This document shows, one piece after another, positions 1 through 7,779 of a stretch of DNA of 8,137 bases; positions within the stretch are counted from its first letter, which is position 1, and each line of letters starts with the position of its first letter. The stretch covers positions 1 to 8,137 of the forward strand of contig JBAYJY010000199.1 of assembly GCA_041664945.1 (NCBI GenBank). Direction: 5' to 3'. The DNA is from JBAYJY01 sp041664945. GTDB lineage: Bacteria; UBP15; UBA6099. The position numbers were made by a program, and so were the translations under genes. The notes beneath the pieces are model-generated. The model saw only the letters and a program-made list of their open reading frames with translations. It was not told the origin of the DNA and ran no database searches.

Positions 1-987
1 TCGGAATATGAACAGGAAAAATCTATGAACGCCGCGGCCCATGCCGCTGTTGACAAGGCGCACGCTGAACTCGAAGCGGCTCGCCACGCGCTTTCGGCGG
101 CCGAACGTCGCAAGGGCGGCATGAACGCAATGGCCTCAGCCGCCGCGAACCGGGCGGCGGCGGAAAACACGTCATCCGGCTACCTCGAAGTGCGCAGCCT
201 GATTGACGGAGTCGTCACAGCCCGTTTGGCCGGACCCGGAACGCTCGCGAGGGCCGGACAGCCCATTCTGCGAATCGCTCAAATCTCCATGGTAAGACTT
301 CAGGCAAACGTCAGCCAGACAGAAGCGGCGCGGATTTTCACCGGCAACCTGATTGAAGTCACTTCGGACACTATGCCCGGAATGACGATGCCCGCGAGGG
401 TAACCGCCGTTTTCCCCGCGGCTGATCCGGTCACGCGCACTGTCGTCGTCGAAGCTTTAACCGATAACTCAAGCGGCATGTATCTCCCCGGCGACTACGT
501 CACAATGAAAATCACGACCGGCAGGCCGGAAACCGCGATCACCATTCCTGACCGCGCGCTCGTTAAATGGGGCGCCGGCGGCAAAACGGCCGTGTGGGTG
601 GCCGTAGCCGGAAAAGGGAAGGGGAAAATCGTATACACATGCACGATGCATCCTAATATTATTGAAGAGCATCCCGGCGACTGCCCGATCTGCAATATGA
701 AACTCGTTCCGAAAAAGGAAGGCGGCGCTCTTTCGGCGCACCTCGTTTATGTTGAAACGGGCCGCACGAGCGGAGAACGCACTGAGATAACGGACGGACT
801 GAACGCCGGCGACAAAGTGGTTGTCGACGGCGGCGCCGACCTGAACGAAGGCGACATGTTGTTTTCAACTCAATGGTCCGCCGACGGCCCTCTCGAACTG
901 CCGCCCCCCGGCGCGGAAGGCGAACGCGCTTCGCCGAATAGTCAGAAATCAAAAGAAGACAACAGCATGCCCGGAATGAAAATGTGA
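1..987 (+). CDS. RND efflux periplasmic adaptor with heavy-metal-binding domain (5'-truncated by the window)
   Basis: This is the C-terminal 328 residues of a membrane-fusion (adaptor) protein that bridges an RND permease and an outer-membrane channel. The frame is open to base 1, so the ATG at 25 is internal and the real start lies upstream. Numbering from base 1, residues 1-56 are an Ala/Glu-rich helix, the return arm of the coiled-coil hairpin. Residues 61-95 are the second half of the lipoyl domain (SLIDGVV...AGQPILRI), about 96-180 the beta-barrel, and about 185-285 the membrane-proximal domain (GLNAGDKVVVDGG). Inside the last, residues 212-239 match the heavy-metal-binding domain of CusB-type adaptors and copper ATPases: C214, M216, H217, C228, C231 and M233. 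MPGMxM occurs at 125-130 and at the extreme C-terminus (323-328). The gene abuts the permease gene. Adaptor identity is firm; a copper or silver substrate is inferred from the Cys/His/Met ligands. Confidence 0.93.
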   Translation, partial: SEYEQEKSMNAAAHAAVDKAHAELEAARHALSAAERRKGGMNAMASAAANRAAAENTSSGYLEVRSLIDGVVTARLAGPGTLARAGQPILRIAQISMVRLQANVSQTEAARIFTGNLIEVTSDTMPGMTMPARVTAVFPAADPVTRTVVVEALTDNSSGMYLPGDYVTMKITTGRPETAITIPDRALVKWGAGGKTAVWVAVAGKGKGKIVYTCTMHPNIIEEHPGDCPICNMKLVPKKEGGALSAHLVYVETGRTSGERTEITDGLNAGDKVVVDGGADLNEGDMLFSTQWSADGPLELPPPGAEGERASPNSQKSKEDNSMPGMKM

Positions 988-3900
988 ATGATGATGGATA
1001 AAATACAAAAACATTTGAAGCGCGCAGGCAACATCTCGCAATGGTCGATCGACCATCCGCACATGGTTATCTCGTTCTTCCTCGGCGTCTTCATTCTCGC
1101 CGTGATCGCGATCGGCTTTTACATGCCGCGCCGCATGATGCCATACGTCGAAAGCCCCATGGTCGGCGTTGTCACGATGATGCCCGGCCTATCCTCCATG
1201 GAGATGGAAAAATACATCAGCAAGCCGATCGAGGAGCAGCTTGTCAACATTAAGCATCTACGATACATCCGGTCCGCCTCTCAGGACGGATTCTCAATCG
1301 TCAGTCTCGAATTCGACTACGGCACGAACATGCAGCGCGCCCTTTTCGACGTGCAGGCCCTGATGAACGTCGTTCAGGCGAACCTGCCGAATTTCGGCGC
1401 GAACCTGAAACCATCGTGGGTGCTGCCTATCGACCCGCTCAATCTGCCCGTGCTCTCTCTAAGCCTTACAGGCAAGGGCTGGTCGTCGGAACGCCTGCGG
1501 CAGTTTGCCGACAACGAGGTTGTGAACAAACTGAAGACCGTGCCGGACGTTTATTCCGTCGTTCCTTACGGCGGCTATCGCCGGCAACTTCAGGTGATAG
1601 TCGACCGCCGCAAGCTTGAGGCTTACGGACTGTCGATCCTCGACGTTAAGAGCGCTCTGGACCGCTACAATGTTAGCCGCGCGGCCGGCACGCTTACGAA
1701 CGGACCTGACGAAACGATTATCCGTGTCGATACCGGCGCCAACGATGCCGGCGCGGTTTTGAATTACCCGATTAAGTCCGTGACCGGCGGCGTGACTTCC
1801 GGCGCTGGAGCCGGAACCTCTCCTCAAAGCGGCTCGGGCAGCGGCATGGGTAGTATGGGCGCAAGCGCCCCAACGAAGTCGACAGCCGGCATCCCGGCGG
1901 CAGGCGCTTCCTCGACCGGTTCATTTCAAGATCATCCGCGCGTCGTTTATATCCGCGACGTCGCCCGCGTCGAAGACACTCACTGGGAACGCCGCAGCGC
2001 TTACCACTATGCGCATGACGGCCGCGTCGAGTCCGCCATCGAAGTCTCAGTCATCCAGAACCCGGAGGCGAGTTCCGCTAAAGTCGCGCCAGCGGTCATG
2101 TCGAACATTCGCAAACTCGAAGCCGAGAACCCCGGCGTGAAATTCGACGTAGCCTACGATAACTCTCACTTCGTCGGAATTCTTTTCAAAAACATGATTG
2201 AGGAACTCGCGCTCGCGATACTGCTTACGGGACTCGCGGTCCTGCTTTTCCTCGGAGAGTGGCGCGGAGCGCTCATCTCTCTTATCACTATTCCGACGTC
2301 GCTTGCCATGGCGATTCTCGCGCTGGTCCCAATGGGGATGACGCTGAACAGCGGCACGCTGATCGGACTGCTTCTCTCCATCGGAAGGCTCGTGGACGAT
2401 TCGATCATAGACATCCACGCGGTCGAACGCGAGTTGCGGCTCGGCAAAGACCGCGTTCGAGCCACCGTGGACGGAATCACGCAGGTGCGCGTCGCCGTCA
2501 TGGCATCCACGCTAATGCTATGCCTCGCGCTCGCCCCCCTGCTCTTCTGCGGCGGCATCGTCGAATTGATGTTCCGCGAACTCGTCTGGCCGATCATCAT
2601 GGGACTTCTTGCTTCCATGATCGTCTCGTTCACTCTCACGTCGCTGCTCGCTTCGCGCCTGCTTCGAACTCCGGCTGAACTTGAAAAAGACCGTCAGGGC
2701 GCTTTCTATAAGAGAGTTCTCGGACCGTTCCAAACTCTGCTCGACCGCATGGAACACGGCTACTCGCGCGCTATACAATGGATGCTCCTGCACAGGTTCT
2801 CAAACATGGTGCGCATACTCGCCACCATCATCATCGGATTCGGTTTCTATTACTTCATCGGGAGCGAGATGATGCCGCTCGCGGATGTCGGGCAGGCTTA
2901 CGGAGTGCTCGAAGCGTCGCCCGGCGCTTCATTCGAGCGCACCGAAAAACTTGCCGCTCAATTTGAAAAGATTCTTCTTAAATATCCGGAAGTTGAAAAA
3001 GTTTCGACGGAGGTCGGAACAGAAACGATGTTCGAGTCGTTCAGCCCGTTCTATACAGGATATGCGATGCCGCTCGTAAACTCGGCCACGTTCATGATTA
3101 CGCTGAGCGATAAGGACAAACGCAAGCGCGACATCTGGCAGGTGATGGACGGCGCACGGGACGAAGCCTTGCGAAAACTGCCCGGCATCCGCAGGCTGCA
3201 GGTCAAGGAAATGGGCGCCGACGTAATGGCGTCATCCGCCGCGCCTATTCAGTTGCTGGTTTACGGTAAAGATCTCGGAATGATAGATAAACTCGGCAAG
3301 CAGGTCGCGGCTGTGGCGGAAGAGACGCCTGGCATGGCGCAGGTGGGAACGTCGTGGACGATGGGCAACCCGTCATACGAAATCCAAGTCGACCCGGCGC
3401 GCGCGCAGGCTCTCGGCCTCGCGCCGGACGATGTCGCACGGCGGCTTTACTACATGACTCGCGGCGGCTTAACCGACGAATTTTACAGGTTGCCGAACAT
3501 CAAACAAAATACCGTTCTCGTTCGCCTCGAATCCGAAGAACGCAAAAATGCCAATGATCTCGCTTCACTGACGATCGACACGCCCACTGGCAGAAATGTG
3601 CCGCTTTCAGCGTTCGCGCGTATAGTTCCGCGGTCGACACCCACGCTTATCGAGCGCGACAGCGGACGCCGGGTCGCCACCGTCACCGGATTCTACCGCA
3701 AGGGCGGCCCCGCATCGATGGACCTCACTATGGAAGTTCTTATGAGAGCCGCAACGAAGGTTAATTTCCCGCCCGGCTATGGGATCGAAATGCGCGGCGA
3801 CATGACCCAGATGATGGACTCTTTCCGCCGTTTGCTGATCGGACTCGGCATCGCAATTATTTTCATTCTTCTCATCCTTGTGGCCCAATTCCGCGGTTTT

Positions 3901-4389
3901 TTGCAGCCGCTCCAAATGGTATTCTCGATCCCACTCGAACTTTCCGGCATTTTCATCGCTCTCTTCCTCGCGCACCAGTCGTTCTCGACGGTTTCCATCA
4001 TGGCCGTCATCGTCCTGACCGGCATGGACATGACGACTGCAATCCTGCTCGTCGACATGATCATGCACTACCGAGACCGCGGCATGCCGCGCAACGAAGC
4101 CGTCATTCTCGCCTGCCCGCAAAGGCTTCGTCCAATTCTTATAACTTCTATCATAACTATCATCGTCATGATCCCCGTCGCCTTTTTCCCGCGCACCGGG
4201 ATCGACGCCTACCAGCCGCTCGGGACCGTCATAATCGGCGGCCTGATCGTCGGCACTATCCTCAGCCTCTTCGACATCCCGATAATGCACACCTACGTCG
4301 ACGATTTTGTTGTGTGGCTGAACCGCAAGTTCCTGAAACGCGAATTCTTATGGCCGGTCCGTGAATTCGACGACGATGATCCGGCATAA
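988..4389 (+). CDS. RND-family efflux permease (AcrB/CusA superfamily)
   Basis: This is an inner-membrane proton-driven pump subunit of 1133 residues, slightly longer than AcrB or CusA (about 1050). The layout is typical: TM1 at 27-47, a large periplasmic loop, TM2-TM6 at about 404-558, TM7 at about 607-625, a second large loop, and TM8-TM12 at about 949-1095. TM4 carries the double Asp D470/D471 (LVDDSI), equivalent to AcrB D407/D408. T1053 in TM11 (RPILITS) matches AcrB T978. The TM10 lysine (AcrB K940) is replaced by T1016. The first loop holds a Gly/Ser/Met-rich insert at residues 267-317. The GSEMMP...SPGAS...PEVEKV stretch after TM7 resembles heavy-metal RND pumps, whereas the double Asp is typical of drug pumps. 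Three ATG codons stand in a row at 988, 991 and 994; the first directly follows the adaptor TGA, suggesting translational coupling. Family assignment is very sure; the substrate is not. Confidence 0.96.
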   Translation: MMMDKIQKHLKRAGNISQWSIDHPHMVISFFLGVFILAVIAIGFYMPRRMMPYVESPMVGVVTMMPGLSSMEMEKYISKPIEEQLVNIKHLRYIRSASQDGFSIVSLEFDYGTNMQRALFDVQALMNVVQANLPNFGANLKPSWVLPIDPLNLPVLSLSLTGKGWSSERLRQFADNEVVNKLKTVPDVYSVVPYGGYRRQLQVIVDRRKLEAYGLSILDVKSALDRYNVSRAAGTLTNGPDETIIRVDTGANDAGAVLNYPIKSVTGGVTSGAGAGTSPQSGSGSGMGSMGASAPTKSTAGIPAAGASSTGSFQDHPRVVYIRDVARVEDTHWERRSAYHYAHDGRVESAIEVSVIQNPEASSAKVAPAVMSNIRKLEAENPGVKFDVAYDNSHFVGILFKNMIEELALAILLTGLAVLLFLGEWRGALISLITIPTSLAMAILALVPMGMTLNSGTLIGLLLSIGRLVDDSIIDIHAVERELRLGKDRVRATVDGITQVRVAVMASTLMLCLALAPLLFCGGIVELMFRELVWPIIMGLLASMIVSFTLTSLLASRLLRTPAELEKDRQGAFYKRVLGPFQTLLDRMEHGYSRAIQWMLLHRFSNMVRILATIIIGFGFYYFIGSEMMPLADVGQAYGVLEASPGASFERTEKLAAQFEKILLKYPEVEKVSTEVGTETMFESFSPFYTGYAMPLVNSATFMITLSDKDKRKRDIWQVMDGARDEALRKLPGIRRLQVKEMGADVMASSAAPIQLLVYGKDLGMIDKLGKQVAAVAEETPGMAQVGTSWTMGNPSYEIQVDPARAQALGLAPDDVARRLYYMTRGGLTDEFYRLPNIKQNTVLVRLESEERKNANDLASLTIDTPTGRNVPLSAFARIVPRSTPTLIERDSGRRVATVTGFYRKGGPASMDLTMEVLMRAATKVNFPPGYGIEMRGDMTQMMDSFRRLLIGLGIAIIFILLILVAQFRGFLQPLQMVFSIPLELSGIFIALFLAHQSFSTVSIMAVIVLTGMDMTTAILLVDMIMHYRDRGMPRNEAVILACPQRLRPILITSIITIIVMIPVAFFPRTGIDAYQPLGTVIIGGLIVGTILSLFDIPIMHTYVDDFVVWLNRKFLKREFLWPVREFDDDDPA

Positions 4390-4401
4390 CACGGAGGATC
4401 T

Positions 4402-4938
4402 ATGAACGCTTCGAAAGACAAACTTCAAAAACCGCGCGTAATCGGCTCGGCGACTTTCATCGCCCTTGCAGTTATCGCCGTATATATTTTTTACAATTCA
4501 AAGCAGTTCACGCAGCCTAAGACGGCGCCGCCGCATGTTCGCGCTGATTTCAAAATCCCGAATGAACCTGATACCGCGGACATAATTGTCGCGCGCGATA
4601 AACTTTCGCTGAATGAAACCCAGATCGCGTCTCTCGGCGGCATTCTCGCCGACTGGCAAAAGCAATCGGCGCAGCCTATCGCCGATATGCGCAAAGAATA
4701 CGAGAACATGGGCAAGTTCCTAAACGCGGCTCCGAAGAAACCGCCCCGTTTGCAGGAACTCCTTCAAAATGCCGGACCGCTGTCTGACGCGACATCGAAA
4801 TACTTGAAAATCCGCGACTCGTTCCAAACCCGCGCGATGTCCGTCCTGACTTCGGCGCAGATAGCGCTATGGGGAAAAGTCAAAAAGGGAAACGAGGCAC
4901 TGAGAAATGAAAAACAAAACAGCCAACTCATTAAATAA
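4402..4938 (+). CDS. Membrane-anchored periplasmic Spy/CpxP/CnrX-like protein
   Basis: This 178-residue protein has a short basic N-terminus, one hydrophobic segment (about 13-31) without an evident cleavage site, a Pro-rich linker, and a helical, Lys/Gln-rich periplasmic part. Two LTxxQ-type motifs are visible, LNETQ at 70-74 and LTSAQ at 149-153, separated by predicted helices. This is the pattern of the Spy/CpxP/ZraP group and of the tethered metal sensor CnrX (heavy-metal resistance family). Few metal ligands are visible: one His (H45), no Cys and a few Met. The start is set by GGAGG at 4393-4397, four bases before ATG, and lies 12 bases after the permease stop. The position between permease and channel genes suggests a role tied to the pump, such as metal sensing, chaperoning or pump accessory; this is inference. 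No sigma/anti-sigma pair like that of CnrX is present in the window. The assignment rests on motif and topology only. Confidence 0.6.
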   Translation: MNASKDKLQKPRVIGSATFIALAVIAVYIFYNSKQFTQPKTAPPHVRADFKIPNEPDTADIIVARDKLSLNETQIASLGGILADWQKQSAQPIADMRKEYENMGKFLNAAPKKPPRLQELLQNAGPLSDATSKYLKIRDSFQTRAMSVLTSAQIALWGKVKKGNEALRNEKQNSQLIK

Positions 4939-6244
4939 AACCTTGGCAGCCGCCGCGATTCTGTTTGCACTTCTCGCACCGCGCGCTTTCGCCGCCGACA
5001 TTCAGGCGCCGATTACGCTGAGCATTGACGATGCCGTCAGATTCGCGCTCGAAAACAATCCCATGCTCGCCGCTTCACAGGGTGACGCCGACGCAGCCGC
5101 CGCCAGGACCTCCATGGCAGCTTCACAACGCAAGCCTTCGCTCTCTACCACTTCGTTTCTCGCCGACGGCGACATGCCGGGAATTCTCAACGGGCCTTCT
5201 TCCGTTATGCCGGCTGCGACTAACTCTTACATGGCAAAGAGATATTACAACCAGAACCTGATGCTGATGTTTCCTCTTGATGTCTCGCAAAGGCTTAAGA
5301 GGAACGCAAGCGGCGCCTCCCGACTCGGCGACGCCGCCGCTTCGGACTACGAGCGCTCGCGGCAGAACCTCGTTCAGCAGGTGCGAGCCATGTACTATGA
5401 AATACAGTTTCAGGACGCGCGCGCGGACGCATACAAAGCGGCGTTCGATGTCGCGGAAGAACAACTCAGAATTGACGTTTCGTCGGTTGAAGCCGGAAAG
5501 ATACCTGCCTACTACCTCGAACGCGACAGGGCGGAGTCGGCTATGAGCGAACAGTTCCTCGCCGAATCGCGGCGAGACGCCGACACGATGCGCGTTCAAC
5601 TCGCCGCAATGCTCGGCGTCGACCCCTCAACGCCGCTTCGGCTGACTACCGAATTGAAAACGCCGGATGTCCCGGCGAACACCGCGCCCGCTTCAGATAA
5701 ACTTCCGGAGATCGCCGCCCTGCAGTCGCGCGTCAAAGCCGCCGCCGCTTCGAGCGAAGCGGCTAAGCGGGCCGGAAGACCCGACATCTCGATCGTACTT
5801 ATGTCAGGCCGCACAGCTTCCCAAAACAACGACACTATGACCGGAACCACCACCGCCGTGATTGCAGCATTCCCGCTTTTCGACGGAGGCATGCGGCATG
5901 CAGCGGCAAAAGAAGCGCTCGCCATGAGATCAGCCGCCGAAAATGAATTAAAAAGCATGGACCTGAACATCAAAGCCGCCTACCAGACCGCGCGACTCGA
6001 ATATGAAACGGCTCTCAAAAACATCTCCACAACAGAAAAAGCGCTCGTGTCGGCAGAGGAAAACTACCGGGTAGCTAAAATCAGATACGAAGCCGGAAAG
6101 AGCATCCTGGTTGAGATGCTTGACGCAAAATCGGCGCTCACCGCCGCGCGAGTGAACCGCGCGCAGGCAATCCGCGACTCGCTCGTAGCAAACGATAAAC
6201 TCCTCCGCTTGTCCGGCGCTTTCGCCGACAACCCCAAGCATTGA
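4907..6244 (+). CDS. TolC-family outer-membrane efflux channel
   Basis: This is the outer-membrane factor that should complete the tripartite pump and form the trimeric beta-barrel/alpha-barrel exit duct. It has 445 residues, usual for the family. A signal peptide covers 1-29 with a likely cleavage after AFA. There is no lipobox Cys, so it is probably not lipidated, unlike OprM/CusC-type channels. The first outer-membrane-efflux repeat begins at ITLSIDDAVRFALENNP (about 36). The second runs from about 265 to 440 with long Ala/Glu/Arg-rich helices and the typical RYEAGKSILVEMLDA motif. The segment around residues 85-125, the first strand-turn region, is rich in Met, Asn and Tyr. The ATG at 4907 lies inside the end of the preceding gene (32-base overlap, different frame). 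It is supported by GAGG at 4894-4897, nine bases upstream, and by the intact signal peptide. Confidence 0.94.
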   Translation: MKNKTANSLNKTLAAAAILFALLAPRAFAADIQAPITLSIDDAVRFALENNPMLAASQGDADAAAARTSMAASQRKPSLSTTSFLADGDMPGILNGPSSVMPAATNSYMAKRYYNQNLMLMFPLDVSQRLKRNASGASRLGDAAASDYERSRQNLVQQVRAMYYEIQFQDARADAYKAAFDVAEEQLRIDVSSVEAGKIPAYYLERDRAESAMSEQFLAESRRDADTMRVQLAAMLGVDPSTPLRLTTELKTPDVPANTAPASDKLPEIAALQSRVKAAAASSEAAKRAGRPDISIVLMSGRTASQNNDTMTGTTTAVIAAFPLFDGGMRHAAAKEALAMRSAAENELKSMDLNIKAAYQTARLEYETALKNISTTEKALVSAEENYRVAKIRYEAGKSILVEMLDAKSALTAARVNRAQAIRDSLVANDKLLRLSGAFADNPKH

Positions 6245-6276
6245 ACCCGATAGCTTCTTCCGATATCATTTAGCTG

Positions 6277-6298
6277 CGCCGACTGACGGCGACTTCGT
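6277..6298 (+). terminator. Possible weak terminator hairpin after the pump operon
   Basis: There is a perfect 5-bp inverted repeat, CGCCG (6277-6281) and CGGCG (6287-6291), with the 5-base loop ACTGA, 33 bases after the channel stop codon. The following bases (ACTTCGT) make a poor T tract. Termination here would therefore be partial at best, and the next gene could still be reached by read-through. Confidence 0.3.
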
Positions 6299-6315
6299 TG
6301 TTATGAGGTGTTTTA

Positions 6316-7236
6316 ATGCGACTTATGCCACTGCTCAAAGTATTTCGCGCCGCCGCCATTTTCTTTGCCGCTATCGTTTTGTTTTCCTGCGCGGCGCTGT
6401 CTGAAATAAAAGTCGAGAAAGATATCCTGTTTGACACGCAAAACGGAATCGCATTAAAAGGCGATATGTACGTTCCGGAAGGCGCCGGCCCGTTTCCGGG
6501 AATACTGTTCATACACGGCGGTGGCTTTGTCGGCGGCAATAAAGACGGCGCTGACATGGCTCGACTGATAAAGTTTTTCGTCGGCAACGGCTACGCTGTT
6601 TTTAACTCGAACTATCGCCTCTTAAAGGACAACGGCATATTCCCGAATAACATAAAGGATTCCAAGTGCGCGCTTGCATGGCTGAAAGTCAACGCCCCTA
6701 AGTATGGTGTCGATATCAACCGCATAGCGACAATGGGCGAGTCGGCCGGAGCCTACCTTGCGGCTATGGTGGCGATGACGCCTGACGATGCCGAATCGCG
6801 GCCGGACTGCCCAATCGCTAACGGCGTGGACCTCTCGGTCCAAGCGACCGTCCTTTTCTATCCGCCCACCGACTTCTCGACTTTCCAAGGCGGCTACATA
6901 AAAATTATGGAGTACGAAATTCGCCGCGCGGCGAACATAAAGACAAAAGAACAATTCGAAGCGTATAAAAAGAAATACTCTCCGGTCACACACGTCGCTC
7001 AGGCGCCGCCGCTGTTCATTTCATACAGCGATCCGGACAACACGGTGCCGACGCAACAGGGACGCGAAATGGTCGAGCGACTCCAGAAAGCGGACGCGGC
7101 ATTCGACTCTCTGGAAGTTACAGGCCCCGGAATGGACCACGGTTTTATCCTGAAGAGCCAGGACACGCCGCAAGCCACGGAAGCTCGAAAACGCGCGCTC
7201 GCCCTTCTCGACAAGTATGTGAAAAACAAGAAGTAA
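6316..7236 (+). CDS. Probable lipoprotein alpha/beta-hydrolase (carboxylesterase, BD-FAE/HSL-like)
   Basis: This 306-residue secreted esterase-type hydrolase probably cleaves carboxylic ester bonds; the substrate is unknown. The oxyanion-hole motif HGGGF is at 67-71, and the nucleophile elbow GESAG at 141-145 makes S143 the nucleophile. D241 (in DNTVP) and H275 (in GMDHGF) complete a Ser-Asp-His triad in the right order. This resembles the hormone-sensitive-lipase and bacterial feruloyl-esterase-like groups. The N-terminus has a basic start, a hydrophobic core and LFSC, with C25 a plausible lipobox Cys. The Phe two residues before it is unusual, so lipidation is likely but not certain. The ATG at 6316 is supported by GAGGTG at 6305-6310, five bases away. 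It starts 71 bases after the channel gene with a weak hairpin between. No link to efflux is evident, so co-transcription is open. Confidence 0.88.
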   Translation: MRLMPLLKVFRAAAIFFAAIVLFSCAALSEIKVEKDILFDTQNGIALKGDMYVPEGAGPFPGILFIHGGGFVGGNKDGADMARLIKFFVGNGYAVFNSNYRLLKDNGIFPNNIKDSKCALAWLKVNAPKYGVDINRIATMGESAGAYLAAMVAMTPDDAESRPDCPIANGVDLSVQATVLFYPPTDFSTFQGGYIKIMEYEIRRAANIKTKEQFEAYKKKYSPVTHVAQAPPLFISYSDPDNTVPTQQGREMVERLQKADAAFDSLEVTGPGMDHGFILKSQDTPQATEARKRALALLDKYVKNKK

Positions 7237-7308
7237 TACGGATAACATTTAGACTAATCGGAAGAGTTCAATTCGGGAACGCCAATTTTCATATCAGCGA
7301 AAATCAAT

Positions 7309-7740
7309 CTATTTCTCATACAGTTTATTGTTAACGCGCGCCATAACAGAAATAATTTTCTGATCCTTGTTTGACTGCTCAGCGCAGAATTCATCTATTT
7401 CAGCGATGTATGTTTCTTTCTCGAACGAATATTTCAAAACATCGGCGCCGGTCATGTCATAAGCCTGAGAGAAAGCGTCCAGAAGGCCCTGAATATAGGA
7501 AAGCTTTTGAGCGTATGCGCTTTTCCTGAGCGCGTTCTCTTCTTCCTCCTTCATCTGCGACATGCCTTTTTCGCGATAATAAAAATTCAGCGCATAAACT
7601 ATGTCGTCTCCATATGAAATCCATGATTCGCAAGTCGCGCCTTTCAATATCGGCGCCTTGCTCGAAGCTTGCGCCGCTACCGCAGAAAATAGAATCGCAA
7701 AGACAGCGATTGTTGCGACCGCAGACCGGAATTTTCTCAT
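7309..7740 (-). CDS. Small secreted protein of unknown function
   Basis: This 143-residue protein is read leftwards from the ATG at 7740-7738 to a TAG at 7311-7309. The frame is open further upstream to an ATG at 7800, but I chose 7740. It has GGAGGG seven bases upstream, starts a clean signal peptide (MRKFRSAVATIAVFAILF, cleavage probably after AQA at 25), and lies just downstream of an extended -10 promoter, whereas the 7800 ATG lies upstream of that promoter. The mature part is about 118 residues, charged and helical, with two Cys (C37 and C119) that could form a disulfide. It has a YIQGLLDAF segment in the middle and FCAEQSNKDQKI near the end. The two-Cys layout and central YxxG segment are loosely reminiscent of small periplasmic proteins such as the Rap1a/Tai immunity family, but I do not recognise it firmly. 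It converges on the hydrolase gene and shares no operon with its neighbours. Confidence 0.8.
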   Translation of the reverse strand: MRKFRSAVATIAVFAILFSAVAAQASSKAPILKGATCESWISYGDDIVYALNFYYREKGMSQMKEEEENALRKSAYAQKLSYIQGLLDAFSQAYDMTGADVLKYSFEKETYIAEIDEFCAEQSNKDQKIISVMARVNNKLYEK

Positions 7741-7747
7741 AACACAT

Positions 7748-7753
7748 CCCTCC
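7748..7753 (-). promoter_or_regulatory. Ribosome binding site that decides the start of the minus-strand gene
   Basis: Read on the minus strand, GGAGGG lies seven bases before the ATG at 7740. This is a near-ideal Shine-Dalgarno site and favours this start over the in-frame ATG at 7800, which would add 20 Cys-rich, non-signal-like residues. Confidence 0.8.
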
Positions 7754-7770
7754 AAAAAACAATTGGCGAA

Positions 7771-7779
7771 ATTATAGCA
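7771..7779 (-). promoter_or_regulatory. Extended -10 promoter of the small secreted protein gene
   Basis: On the minus strand the sequence reads TGCTATAAT: a consensus -10 box (TATAAT, 7776-7771) preceded by the extended -10 TG with one base between. No good -35 box is seen at 17 bases (TGAATT), which fits an extended -10 promoter. Transcription would begin near 7764, giving a leader of about 24 bases that carries the ribosome binding site. Confidence 0.7.

Noticed and set aside
25..27. ATG at 25 as the start of the adaptor gene
   Set aside because: The same frame is open to base 1 and the protein would lack the first half of the lipoyl domain and hairpin, so the start must be upstream of the window.
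2047..2639. Two overlapping minus-strand open frames inside the permease gene
   Set aside because: They lie wholly within a strongly conserved RND coding region and have no recognisable motif or ribosome binding site.
3607..4290. Minus-strand open frame of 227 residues inside the permease gene
   Set aside because: Its translation is rich in Asp, His and Arg without domains, and it mirrors the permease codons. It is a shadow of the real gene.
7285..7304. Inverted repeat ATTTTC...GAAAAT between the convergent hydrolase and small-protein genes
   Set aside because: The 6-bp stem has a single G-C pair, the loop is 8 bases and no T tract follows on either strand, so I do not call it a terminator.
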